64,000 nt of DNA from Mycoplasmopsis gallinarum DSM 19816 (GTDB lineage Bacteria; Bacillota_I; Bacilli_A; Mycoplasmatales; Metamycoplasmataceae), in the NCBI RefSeq assembly GCF_000621085.1, contig NZ_JHZE01000008.1:1-64000 (forward strand), in the 5' to 3' direction. Below, in pieces: positions 51,865 through 62,493 of this stretch; position 1 is the stretch's first letter; each line of letters starts with the position of its first letter. The notes under the pieces were generated by a model that saw only the letters and a program-made list of their open reading frames with translations, was not told where the DNA came from and did not search any database. Both the position numbers and the translations under genes were made by a program.

Positions 51865-52906
51865 ATTTAAATTTGTACAAAAAAATGTAATTAAACATTC
51901 TCCAGTGCCAAAAAACAATACAAAGATAAAGAACTTTTTTAAATCAAAAATAAACTTATTTTTATTATTTTTGATTTCAATTTGTCTTTTAGCGGGAATT
52001 ATTACTTTATTTTTAAATAATGCTCCCTTAAAAAAAGTGGCTAATTTGAATTTAGATAAAAATATGCCGCCTTATTGAAATTGAAATTTTGAATATAGTA
52101 CTAAATATAATGCGGAAAATAATATTTCTCAAGCGATTCAAAAATTTTTAGAAGATAATAATTTGCCCTATTTTATAGGCAAAAAAAATGGTGCTCTCGA
52201 AACAAAAATTTATTTTAATTTAAATGATTTTTTTCAAGCACAAAAAATTCAAATCAAACCTTTTTTAGGTACTGATTCACAAGGAAAAGATGTGTTTATT
52301 TATTCTGGACAATTATTCACTAAATCCATTGCAATAGCAGCAACAATTTTTGCTTTTGAATTATTTTTTGGCTTATTTATAGGAGTTTATTTAGCTTCCA
52401 AAAAACAAATATCATTACAAATTATCAAAACAATAAATGTATTTATTTCAATTCCAGATATAGTGACAATTTTGCTTGTAATTTTATTCACCAGCAACTG
52501 ATATATTATTTATTTTGTTATTTTTCTTACAGGAACTTTCAGAATGATTTATTGAGCCTATCAATATGGAGTTTATGAATTTAATCAAGCCTATATTGAT
52601 GCTTTAATCAGCAACAATGTATCTTTAATAAGAATTATTTGATTGCACATTATTCCAAAAATTATTGGCAAAATTTTAATAATTTTTATTCGAAGAATAA
52701 GTTATATTATTTTTTTAATTGCCACTTTGGAATTCATTGGGGCAAATACTCAAAACAATATTGGTTCTTTGTTTAAAGATAATTGAAATAAAAGAGATGA
52801 AAATTTATGACAAATTTGATATCCAACATTTTATTTATTAATATTTTTTGTTTCATTGCAATTAATTGCAATTAATTTAGCTAAAACTTTAGATCAAAGG
52901 AGATAA
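51857..52906 (+). CDS. oppC: Oligopeptide ABC transporter permease OppC
   Basis: 349 residues. A hydrophilic N-terminus (about 1-33) and first segment (LFLLFLISICLLAGIITLFL), then the OppC-specific FLGTDSQGKDVF (LGTDxxGRDxxSR) and the coupling loop QAYIDALISNNVSLIRIIW. It pairs with OppB. No oppD or oppF follows: the next gene is a hydrolase, so the ATPases must be elsewhere or the operon is incomplete. Confidence 0.9.
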
Positions 52907-52907
52907 A

Positions 52908-53711
52908 ATGATTAAACAATTCATTTATGGTGATTTAAAACTTGAGTATTTAGAAATAAATAATCAAAAATCAAAAAATTTGATTTTCTTGCACGGATTT
53001 TCAAGTGATTTTAATTTTTTCAATTCATGATATCCAGAATTAAGCAAAAATTTTAATATTTATGCTTTAAACATGCCAGCACATGGCAAAAGCGAAGCCA
53101 GATTAGACATTATGACTGAAATAGATTTAATGAAAATTTTTGTTGCTTGAATTAAAGAACTGCAATTAAATAATTTATATTTAGTGGGCCATTCAATGGG
53201 CGGCGCATTAGCTCTAATGTCAGTTCAAGAATTAAATGACAAAATTGAAAAAATTATTTTAATTGGACCACAAAATCGATCAAGTTTAGTTCGTGAACAA
53301 GATTTTTATGATACCTTTTTTCCAAGAAAAATTGCAGATTATGCCAAATTAGTTAAATTATGCTATTACTATCCTGATAAAATTCTAAATAATAAAGAAT
53401 GAATGAAAAGAGTAGAAAAATACTTAAATGAAAGTCAGGAACAACTTGATTTAGTTTATACTCTTGGTAGAGATTTACCTAAAACTGTCAACATGGATTT
53501 AATTGACTTTGGAATTAAAAATTTAAAAAATGATTTAATTTTAATTTATGGCGAAGCGGACGGAATTATAGATGCAAACAATATTGATAAATATTTTTTA
53601 AGTTTAAATCCCAAAACCAAAGTTTATAAAGTTAACCAAGCAGGCCACACAGTTTGATTAGAAAATCCAGTGGAATTTGCAAAAATAATGCAAAAAGAAA
53701 AAATGATATAG
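52908..53711 (+). CDS. Alpha/beta hydrolase (esterase/lipase-like)
   Basis: 267 residues. FLHGFSSDF (oxyanion region), nucleophile elbow VGHSMGGALAL (GxSxG, Ser in HSMGG), acidic residue in LILIYGEADGIIDA and the catalytic His in NQAGHTVWLENP. No signal peptide, so it is cytoplasmic. AAAGGAG precedes the ATG, 1 base after oppC, so it is cotranscribed with oppABC where oppD would normally be. The substrate could be a lipid ester or a peptide ester; it cannot be told from sequence. Confidence 0.88.
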
Positions 53712-53742
53712 AAAAAATCCCTAAATTAGTTAGGGATTTTTT
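53712..53742. terminator. Bidirectional terminator, opp-hydrolase / YihY gene
   Basis: AAAAAATCCCTAA pairs perfectly with TTAGGGATTTTTT (13 bp) around ATTAG. The stop of the convergent YihY-family gene overlaps its end. Confidence 0.9.
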
Positions 53743-54799
53743 AAATTTTAATCTTACGAGATCAAAAATTATTTTTATCAATTGTATAACTTGAAAAATA
53801 GGTTTTGTAATATGACTCATTAATAATAATACCTAATCAAACGAAATAACTAAAAAACATTACAAATAAAGCAACATACATAAAAGTTCCAATTAAACCA
53901 TATTTACCATAATTAATAAAAGAAGTCAGTAAACCAAAAATACTTACAAATAAAAACATTGGTACAGTTGAAATTAAAACCCCAGGATTAATTTGGTTTC
54001 AAGATAATTTGAATTTCGGGCTAAATTTAAATAAAAATAAGAAACCAAAATAACTAACAACAGGTAAATATAAGCAAAATGTAATGTAGAAAAATACATT
54101 TTGGCTTACCGGATTACTAATGTATTTAATAAAAGTGTTATATATAAAAATGTAGAATAAAATCACTATAAATAAGTATAAAGTAATACCCAGCACAATG
54201 AAAAATCCTCTTAAACGATTAGTAATAATATTACCCATTTTTTCGTGGTTATATATATAACTTTGAGTGTAAACAAATTTGCCATAACCATTTGAACTTA
54301 ATCACAAAGAAGTTAGAAACAAAATAATCATTGAAATATATTGACTTTTTAAATTCGTAACAATTTCCAATTTAAAAACTTGATTAAGTCCAGGAATGAT
54401 TTTGGCTAAAATTACATTTAAAAAAATTTGATCATACCCAGGAACAAAAGACAGTAACAAGGTAATCATTGTGATGATAGGCGCAAAAGAAACTAAAAAA
54501 TAAAATGCCTGTGAAATCGGAATAAAAGAGTTTTCTTTTGAACTAAACTTAGCATGTGCACGATCCACTAATTCATCAATTTTCGGACGATTTTTTCAAG
54601 TAAATCTAGTAATGGCACAAAGTAAAATAAACTTTAAAAATAACTTAAGCAACTTTTCAAAAAACAAAAATTGAATTTCTTTTTTATTATTTCGAATATT
54701 TTTGTTTAAAACAAATGCTTTTAATTCTTGGTTATATGCCTTATTAATTTTTTTTAAATTATTTCCAGAATAGATATTTTTATTATTTTTCTTTTTCAT
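53741..54799 (-). CDS. YihY/BrkB-family integral membrane protein
   Basis: 352 residues after reading nine TGA codons as Trp. A basic N-terminal ~75 residues is followed by RAHAKFSSKENSFIPISQAF and YFLVSFAPIITMITLLLSFV, the YihY opening, and then about six membrane segments. It contains LTSLWLSSNGYGKFVYTQSY, typical of the family (LWxASxGxxxLxxxLN). The function is unknown; the old RNase BN name is wrong for this family. It begins 1 base after rpiB and is cotranscribed with it. The stop overlaps the terminator. Confidence 0.82.
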
Positions 54800-54800
54800 A

Positions 54801-55256
54801 TTAGTTTTCTAAATCTAATTTTTCAATATCTTCAATTCTTTGAAGATGTCTGCCACCTTCAAATGAAGTGGCCATATATTTATCCAACATTGCTTTTGCT
54901 TCTTCAAAACTCACTTGTCTACCGCCCATGACAAGAACATTTGCATCATTATGCAATTTTGCTAATTCAGCATCTTGAACAGAAGCAACTCTTGCTGCTC
55001 TAATATCGTGATGTCTATTTAATGCATAAGAAATACCTAAACCGGTTCCACAAAAAGCTAAACCGAAATCAACATCATTTTTGTGTTCATTAATATAATT
55101 GGCCATTTTATGACCTTGATGTGCATATGAAACAGAAACTGAATCATCTGCCGGGCCTAAATCTACGACTTCGTAGCCTTTAGAAATTACATAATTTTTA
55201 AGTTGGTTTTTCAAACCGCAAGCAGCGTGATCGCTAGCTAAAACAACTTTTTTCAT
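54801..55256 (-). CDS. rpiB: Ribose-5-phosphate isomerase B (RpiB/LacA/LacB family)
   Basis: 151 residues. VVLASDHAACGLKNQLKNYV, the DFGLAFCGTGLGISYALNRH active-site block (Cys base in CGTG), HDIRAARVASVQDAELAKLH and NDANVLVMGGRQ fit RpiB. It interconverts ribose-5-P and ribulose-5-P and so feeds prs. AAAGGAGAT precedes the ATG. Divergent from the C39 exporter gene. Confidence 0.95.
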   Translation of the reverse strand: MKKVVLASDHAACGLKNQLKNYVISKGYEVVDLGPADDSVSVSYAHQGHKMANYINEHKNDVDFGLAFCGTGLGISYALNRHHDIRAARVASVQDAELAKLHNDANVLVMGGRQVSFEEAKAMLDKYMATSFEGGRHLQRIEDIEKLDLEN

Positions 55257-55337
55257 ATTATCTCCTTTTATATTTAATATTTATTTTATTTTTTTCCATT
55301 TAAATTATTTTTTATTTAAAAAGTTAATTTAAATTAT

Positions 55338-57395
55338 ATGAAAATAACAAAACAAAATGATATTAAAGATTGTGGACTACATGTTTTAAAATTTTTTATT
55401 AAAAAATTACAAAATAAAGATGTAGATATAAATTATTTAAAAATAAACAGTAGCTACAATGAAAATGGAATAAATTTATTTAACTTAAAAGAATTAGCTA
55501 AAAAATTTGAATTAAATATGACAAGTTATTCTTGTGATTTTGAAATTTTGAAAACTTTACCAAAAGATGATTTCCCAATCGGTGTTCTTATAAACAGAGA
55601 CTCTTTAAACCATTATTTAATAATAAAAAATATCGATAAAAGCAAAGTTCATTTCTATGACTCTGCGACAGGAAAAATTGAAAAATTAAAACACAACGAA
55701 TTTAAAAATATTTTTCAAAACGTAGTTTTTACTGTTGAAAAAGAAAAAAAATGAACGAAAAATGAAAACTATAAATTGAGCGACAAAACAAAAGATTTAT
55801 TAATTGGAAATAAATTATCAATTTTTTATTTTTTATTAGCAATTTTGAATTTGATTTTAATTTTTACCTCAACTTTTTTTGTGAAAATCATTTTTGATGT
55901 TTTATTAAAAACAAAAGAAATTTCGATTTTACTCCAAGTCTTCGCTTGCTTTTTAAGTTTAAACATAATAAAAATAATTAATTCACTCGTTAAGAATGTT
56001 GCAATAAAAAAAGAGCAAAATAAAATTGAATGAGAGATAACTAAAAATTTCATTCAAAAAATAAATTCATTATCGGTAAATAATTTATCTAAATTAACTA
56101 AATCAGATTTATTAAGAAGGTATTCATATATTAGTTTTGTTGGACAATATAAAGCCAATTTCATTTACTTAATTTTTAGTCAACTTCTTGCTTTTATTAT
56201 TTCTTCTTTGTTAATGATATGAGTAAATTTTTATATTTTTTTATTAGTGTGTTTCGCAACTGGTTTTCAATTTTCAATCGATCTTTTAATTAACTTTAAA
56301 ATTAAAAGTAAAACATTTAATTGAATTAAATCTGCAAATAAAAAATTAAAAACTGATTTAGATTTAATTGAATTATCGAAACAAAATAAAAATGATGAAG
56401 AATTATATTTTTGAAACAATAAACTTTATATTGAATTTGTTGAACTTAAAAAAAGTGACTTTGATATTTTTAAATTTAAAGAAACGAAAAATATATGAAA
56501 AGGACTATTAATCAATAATTTGAACTTATTTCTAATTTTGTTTGCTACTTTTTTAATTTTTAAAAATGAATTCTCTATGGGAGATTTATTAATTTCTTTA
56601 ACTTTAATTCCTTTTATAAGTGATCCAATAATTTCGATTAGTGATCTTGTAATGGAAAACAATTTATATAGCGAATTTATAAGCGATATAAATTTTGTTT
56701 TTAATCTAAAATCTAAAACTGATATTAAAGAAGGGATACTTATTCAAAAAATCAATAATATAAAATTTAATAATTTACTTTTTGGTTATGAAAACGGCTT
56801 AGAAGTATTAAACATTAATAATTGAACATTAAATAAAAATACTCAAATTAAAGGAAAAAATGGTTGTGGAAAATCGACTTTGCTTTCGCTTTTGAATAAT
56901 CAACTTGACAATTGGCAAGGACAAATTGAAATTAACGAAATTAATTTAAGTAATATAAATTCCAATCTTTTATTTAAAAAAATAATTTTATTAACTAATA
57001 ATGATTTTTTTCCTAATTTAAGTGTAATTGATTTTTTAACAAATAATATTTTTGCAAACAAAGAATCTTTATATAAAAATATTGAAAAATACGATTTAAA
57101 TCATTTGCTTACAAAATTAAATATAAATTTAAATGGGAAATTAATAGATAATGGAAATAATCTATCTAAAGGTCAAAAAGCTTCTATAAATCTGCTTAAA
57201 TTATTTATTAAAAAATATGATCTAATAATGCTTGATGAAGTATTTGAAAATATCGAAAATAGTATATGCGAAGAATTAAAAGAAAAAATAAAGAAATTTC
57301 AAGATGAAGCAATTTTTTTGGAAATAAGCCACAATAAAAATTATATTCATATTAATAACGAGGTGAATTTTGAATCAATTAACAAAATTAAATAA
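55338..57395 (+). CDS. C39 peptidase-containing ABC exporter (PCAT / bacteriocin type)
   Basis: 685 residues. The N-terminal ~135 form a C39 protease: KQNDIKDCGLHVLKFF with catalytic Cys12 and oxyanion Gln6, His92 in SLNHYLIIKN, and Asp108 in HFYDSATG. Residues 150-480 are a transmembrane domain with several hydrophobic segments. The ATPase has Walker A GKNGCGKST (506-514), signature LSKGQKAS, Walker B LIMLDEVFEN and the H-loop ISHNKN. Such proteins cut a double-glycine leader peptide and export the rest. No substrate gene is visible here. No ribosome site lies before the ATG. The next gene overlaps it by 26 bases. Confidence 0.88.
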
Positions 57396-57747
57396 ATGAT
57401 TAATTATTATTTTTTGTTGTTTGGTTTTGCTTATTTTGGGAATATTGATTTACTTTTCAACAATTGAAATAATTACAACAAAAACCATTAAATTCGTTAT
57501 TTCTCCAGAAAACAAAAATTGTTTATTTACTGAAAATGAGAACTTAAAATTAATTGATGTAAATTCAAATCTATCAATCAATTGAAAAAATGAAAATTTA
57601 AATTTAAAAATTTTAAAAATTGAAACTTTAAATAATGTTGCAAAATTAACAGTAAATTATCAAAAATTTTTTGTTGCACAAAATTTAGAAATTTCAGGAG
57701 TTGTTTTTCTTGAAAAAGCTAAATTAATTACACAAATTATTAAATAG
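57370..57747 (+). CDS. Single-pass membrane partner of the C39 exporter
   Basis: 125 residues, TTG start behind GAGGTG and inside the exporter 3' end (26-base overlap), so translation is coupled. A single membrane segment (about 11-30: WLIIIFCCLVLLILGILIYF) is followed by a beta-rich soluble domain to the end. The topology is like the N-terminal part of HlyD/ComB-type accessory proteins of C39 exporters, but it lacks a coiled coil and any recognised motif. It may be a reduced adaptor. An ATG start is not available in this frame. Confidence 0.7.
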
Positions 57748-57761
57748 TATATTTTTATTTA

Positions 57762-57767
57762 TATAAT
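57762..57767 (+). promoter_or_regulatory. -10 box of ybeY, leaderless
   Basis: Perfect TATAAT ending 6 bases before the ybeY ATG, with no ribosome site. Confidence 0.55.
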
Positions 57768-57773
57768 AAAAAT

Positions 57774-58226
57774 ATGATTGAATTAAACATAGAAAAAAAC
57801 GAAGCAAAAAATTTCAATTACGAAAATGAATTTTTAGCTATAGTACAAAACTTAAAAAATTTTTTCAAAATTGATAAAACAATTATTTTAGATGTTTCTA
57901 TTGTTAACAATAAAGAAATTCAATCTTTAAACAAAGAATATAGAAATAAGGATTACCCCACTGATATTCTTTCATTTGATTTTGGGTTTGATAATTTTAA
58001 CGACGAATTACCTATTTTACATTTGGGAGAATTGGTAATAAGTTATGAAAAAGTCGAAGAACAAGCAAAAGAATTTGGACATTCAATAAAAAGAGAATAT
58101 TGTTATTTATTTGCTCATGGTTTAATCCATTTAATGGGTTATGATCATGAAATTGAAGAAGAAAGAATTGAAATGAATAGATTAGTGGATGAAATCTTTT
58201 TGCCATTAAATATAACAAGAGGTTAA
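57774..58226 (+). CDS. ybeY: Endoribonuclease YbeY (rRNA maturation)
   Basis: 150 residues. The zinc site is HGLIHLMGYDH (H-x3-H-x5-H), preceded by the conserved TDILSFDF block and LGELVISYEKV. It takes part in 16S rRNA 3'-end maturation and ribosome quality control. The likely transcript is leaderless. It heads ybeY-cdd-era-pepP with very short gaps. Confidence 0.95.
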   Translation: MIELNIEKNEAKNFNYENEFLAIVQNLKNFFKIDKTIILDVSIVNNKEIQSLNKEYRNKDYPTDILSFDFGFDNFNDELPILHLGELVISYEKVEEQAKEFGHSIKREYCYLFAHGLIHLMGYDHEIEEERIEMNRLVDEIFLPLNITRG

Positions 58227-58228
58227 TT

Positions 58229-58621
58229 ATGGAATTTAAAAAGTTACAAGATTTAATGAAATATTCATATGCTCCATGATCAAAATTCAGAGTTGCTGCA
58301 ATAGCAATTGATTCTGAAGGTAAAGAACACTATGGAGTTAATGTAGAAAATGCAGCATTTCCTTCAGGTTTATGTGCTGAAAGATCTGCTCTTTTTGGTT
58401 CAGTTGCTTACGGTGCTCAAGTTGGAACATTTAAAGAAATTCACATTATTGCATCAACAGATAGAATTACTTCACCTTGTGCAGGATGTAGACAAGTTAT
58501 TACAGAATTTATGCCAGATGATGCTTTAATTTATTTATATAATCAAAATGGAACTGAAGTTAAAAAATTTACAGTAAGTGAAATAGTTCCTTTACCAATT
58601 AGAAGTGAACAAATAAAATAA
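58229..58621 (+). CDS. cdd: Cytidine deaminase
   Basis: 130 residues. YAPWSKFRVAAIAI, NVENAAFPSGLCAERSALFG (catalytic CAE, zinc ligand) and ITSPCAGCRQVITEF (PCxxC zinc ligands). It salvages cytidine and deoxycytidine to the uridine forms. The ATG is 2 bases past ybeY, and the stop shares a base with the era ATG. The cdd-era pairing with ybeY is common in Firmicutes. Confidence 0.95.
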
Positions 58622-59496
58622 TGAAAATTTTATTTGCAAGTATTTTAGGTCGCCCTAATGTCGGTAAATCTTCTTTATTAAACAAAATTTTAAATTATAA
58701 ATTGTCAATTGTTTCTCCAGTTGCACAAACAACTAGAGATCAAATAACAGGAATTTATAATGATGAAAATTATCAAATTGTATTTACTGATACTCCAGGA
58801 ATTCACAAAGCAGAAAGTTTATTAGGAGAAGTTTTAAATAAAAATGCATTAAGCACAATAAAAGATGAAGATGTTGTGTTATTTCTTACACCAATAAATG
58901 AAAAAATTGGATCAGGAGACGAATTTATCATTGAAAAAATAAAATTAGCAACCAACAAAATTGCTGTTATAACTAAAATTGATTTAGCAAAATCTCCAGA
59001 AGAAATTCAAGAGAAAGTAAATGAATTAAATAAATTTGATTTTAATAAAATAATTTCTGTATCAGACAAAAATGAAAAATCTATTGATATGTTGATGAAT
59101 ATTTTAAAGGAATATGCCTATGAAGGTGATCCCTTTTATGATACAGACAGCTTTACAACAACATCAATGAGATTCTTAGCCAAAGAAATTTTAAGAGAAT
59201 CTGCAATAAATCATTTATATGATGAGCTTCCACATTCAATTGCAATCGAAATAAACGATTTTATTGAATTTGAAGAAGACAAATTCCAAATAACAGCAAC
59301 TATTTTTGTAAAAAAAGCATCTCAAAAAGGCATGTTAATAGGCAAAAATGGCTCAATGATTAAAAAAATAGGAATGGAAGCAAGAAAAAAAATGCAAATT
59401 TTATTTAATGGACAAGTAACTCTTCAAACAAAAGTAAAAATTGCTAATAAATGAATAAACGACGAAAAAGCCTTAAAAAAATTAGGGTATGAATAG
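58621..59496 (+). CDS. era: GTPase Era
   Basis: 291 residues. G1 is GRPNVGKSS, G2 is VSPVAQTTRDQITGI, G3 is DTPGIHK and G4 ITKIDLA. The C-terminal KH domain has MLIGKNGSMIKKIGMEAR. Era binds the 3' end of 16S rRNA and assists 30S assembly, working with YbeY encoded upstream. It starts on the last base of the cdd stop (TAATG type). Confidence 0.97.
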
Positions 59497-59506
59497 AAGG
59501 AATAAA

Positions 59507-60553
59507 ATGAATAAACAAATTTTAAACAAAGTATTTCAAAATTCTGAAATAGAAGCTATTGTTTCAGTTGCACCGCAAACTAGATTATGATATTCAGGAG
59601 TTCAAACTACTGATGGTTATTTAGTGATTGAAAAAAATGATGCGCATTTATTTGTAGATGGAAGATATATTGAATATGCTCAAGCTAATGCTAAAAATGT
59701 AACAATTCATTTATTAAAACCTGGTGTTTTAAAAGAATTTTTTGATAAAAAACAATATCAAATTGTTGCTTTTGAAAAAGATTATTTAATTTCTGAAAAC
59801 TTTTTTATGCTTGAAAAATTAATACAACCTAAAAAAGTAGAATGAATTTCAGGACAAGAATTAAGAATTATTAAAAGCGAAGAAGAAATTGATTTATTGC
59901 AAAAAGCAATTGATATTTCTTTAAAATCTTATGAACAATTATTGAATGAAATAAAAGCAGGAATGACAGAAAAAGAAGTGGCTGCTAAATTGAATTATTT
60001 AATGAAAATTAATGGTGCTGACAAAGAAAGCTTTGATGAAATAATTGCAACAGGAGCATTTTCAGCTGAACCACATCATCATCCAACAGATAAAAAACTT
60101 GAAGAAGGAACCTTTTTAAAAGTAGATTTTGGCGCCTTATACAAAGGATATAGTGCTGATATTACTAGAACAATTATTTTTGGTGGAAATGAAAAAGCAA
60201 AAGATCCAAAAATGATTGAAATTATAGAAATAGTAAAAGCTGCGGCTAAAAAAGGAAGAGATGCTGTCAAGCCAGGAATTAAAGCTTCTGAAATAGATGA
60301 AATTTGTAGAAAATATATTGAAGAAAAAGGCTATGGACAATATTTTGTTCATTCAACAGGACATGGATTGGGGATAGATGTTCATGAACTTCCTTATGTT
60401 TCTAAAGCTTCAGATTATATTTTAGAACCAGGAATGGTAATAACTGTAGAACCAGGAATTTACATTGAAGGATTCGGTGGGGCAAGAAACGAAGATGACG
60501 TTTTAGTCACTGAAACAGGAAGAATTGTTTTATCACAACCAAATGAAAAATAA
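59507..60553 (+). CDS. pepP: Xaa-Pro aminopeptidase (M24 family)
   Basis: 348 residues. An N-terminal creatinase-like domain (SVAPQTRLWYSGV; AHLFVDGRYIEYA) precedes the pita-bread catalytic domain. Metal ligands lie in KVDFGALYKGYSADITRT (two Asp), STGHGLGIDVHELPYV (His), TVEPGIYIEGFGGARNEDDVLV (two Glu). It removes N-terminal residues before proline. GAAGGAA precedes the ATG, 10 bases after era. The operon ends at the hairpin beyond. Confidence 0.94.
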
Positions 60554-60559
60554 ATTTTT

Positions 60560-60588
60560 AAAAGAATATGATAGTGTCATATTCTTTT
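60560..60588 (+). terminator. Terminator of ybeY-cdd-era-pepP
   Basis: AAAAGAATATGA pairs perfectly with TCATATTCTTTT around TAGTG, then a T-rich run. Confidence 0.88.
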
Positions 60589-60637
60589 AATTTCACATTT
60601 TTTTATTTAAATATTAAAAGGTGTTAAATTGTGTTAA

Positions 60638-60643
60638 TATAAT
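60638..60643 (+). promoter_or_regulatory. -10 box of proS, leaderless
   Basis: Perfect TATAAT ending 7 bases before the proS ATG, with no ribosome site. Confidence 0.55.
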
Positions 60644-60650
60644 TTAGATT

Positions 60651-62087
60651 ATGAAAGAATTAGAAAAAATTACGCCACTTGAAGTGGATTTTCCAAAATG
60701 ATATATTGATGTTGTTAAACAAGGTTCATTGATTGAATATGGACCTTTAAAAGGAACATTAATTTTTAAACCGAATTCTTATGGGATTTGAGAACAAATT
60801 CAATTAAATTTGAATGAAATTTTTAAAGAAAAAGGTGTACAAAACGTTTATTTACCTTTATTTATTCCTGAAAAACTTTTTGCAAAAGAAAGAGACCATA
60901 TTAAAGGCTTTAATCCAGAACTAGCGACAGTTACTCAAGTTGGAGATAAAAAACTTGACGAAAAAGTTTATGTGCGTCCAACTAGTGAGGTTTTATTTGC
61001 TGATTTATTTAAAAAATCAATCGTATCTCACAAAGATTTACCTCTTATTTATAATCAATGAGCTAATGTTGTCAGATGAGAAAAAACTACTAACCCCTTT
61101 TTAAGAAGTAGAGAATTTTTATGACAAGAAGGTCATACTTGCCATGCAAATCCTTTGGAAGCAAGAACACTAACTAAAACAATGATTAGTACATATGCTA
61201 AATTTTTAAAAAATTATTTAGCAATACCAACTATTATTGGCAAGAAAACGGCACATGAAAAATTTGCTGGTGCATGTAGCACATACACAATTGAAGCAAT
61301 GATGAAAGATGGAAGAGCATTACAAGCAGGAACCAGTCATTATTTTGCTCAAAATTTTTCAAAACAATTTGAAATTTCGTTTAAAAACAAAAATAATGTT
61401 GAAGAATTCGTTTATCAAACTTCATGGGGTGTTTCAACTAGACTCATCGGTGCAATTATTATGACACATGGTGACAATCGGGGAATTATAATGCCTCCTA
61501 AAGTAGCTCCAATTCAAATTGATATTTTAGAGGTTTTTGCAAATAAAAATGCCAAAGTGCATGAAGTAGCTTTATTACTTAAAAAAGAATTGGGAAGAAA
61601 ATTCAGAGTTCGCCTTGATGAAACAGATAAAAATCCTGGCTATAAAGCTTCTAATTCTGAAATTCAAGGAGTTCCATTAAGAATTGAAATCGGGCCAAGA
61701 GATCTTGAAAATAATATGGTTACAATCGTTAGAAGAGACACCCTTGAAAAAATTGTAATTTCAATTGATGATGTAAAAAACGAAGTTCCAATTTTATTAG
61801 ATGAAATTCACAACAATTTATACGAACAAGCGAAAAATAGATTAGATAACAATCAAGTTCTTGTTAATAATTATGAAGATTTTAAAAAAGAAATTGATAA
61901 TAGAAAATTTGTTATAGCTCCATTTTGTTGTTCAGGAAAAATTGAAGAGAGAATAAAAGAAGAAACTGGAGCTACAACAAGATGTATCCCTAAAAAAATG
62001 GATAAACCAGTTGAATTAGCAAAATGTATTTATCCAACTTGCAATAGAAAAACCAAGAGATATGTTATTTTTGCAAGAGCTTACTAA
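60651..62087 (+). CDS. proS: Prolyl-tRNA synthetase
   Basis: 478 residues of the short eukaryote/archaeal-like ProRS type without the insertion editing domain. It has class II motif 2 [20 protein letters not shown] and the substrate pocket GHTCHA, and motif 3 in WGVSTRLIGAIIMTHGDNRG. The C-terminal zinc-binding-like part is FCCSGKIEERIKEETGATTR, then CIYPTCN. Mycoplasmas typically carry this form (MG283). An uncharacterised MG284-like gene follows, as in M. genitalium. Its transcript is probably leaderless. Confidence 0.96.
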
Positions 62088-62105
62088 AATAAGAAGTGAG
62101 GTATT

Positions 62106-62447
62106 TTGCTAAATAGCAATTTAACTGATTTGAATAAATATAAAAGTGTTGCGAGTATTTGTCAACTTGAGATTGCAAGATCAAAAGTTGCAAAACAAGA
62201 AAATTTAATAAATGAATATAAAAATTCAAAAAGAGAAGATAAACCGTTAAGCGATTATTTTTCAGAACATTTTAAAAAGACACTTTTATGTTTGTCTGAT
62301 TTAAGTAAATTAATAATTCAAGAAGAATTTTTAAATGGTTTGCACAAAAAAGAAAATTGTTGATTTGAAACCTATTTTTCTAAATCAACTTATTATAAAA
62401 AGAGAAAACAAGCTATTGATGAATTTTTATTTTACTATCTAGATTAG
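62106..62447 (+). CDS. MG284/MPN403-like protein with HTH resembling RinA/ArpU
   Basis: 113 residues, TTG start behind GAGGT, 18 bases after proS. Two helical halves; the C-terminal WFETYFSKSTYYKKRKQAID has the shape of the ArpU/RinA late-phage regulator HTH (S-x-STYYRxxKxAxxxF). Position after proS matches MG284 of M. genitalium, a conserved mycoplasma hypothetical. Regulation is inferred. An ATG start is not available near the beginning. A hairpin lies between it and polC. Confidence 0.6.
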
Positions 62448-62450
62448 AAA

Positions 62451-62476
62451 AAACTGCTGTCTTTGGACAGCAGTTT
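62451..62476 (+). terminator. Terminator or attenuator between MG284-like gene and polC
   Basis: AAACTGCTGTC, TTTG, GACAGCAGTTT is a perfect 11-bp tetraloop hairpin, followed only by TTT-C-TTA, so termination may be partial. Confidence 0.75.
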
Positions 62477-62493
62477 CTTATTATGGAGGAAAA

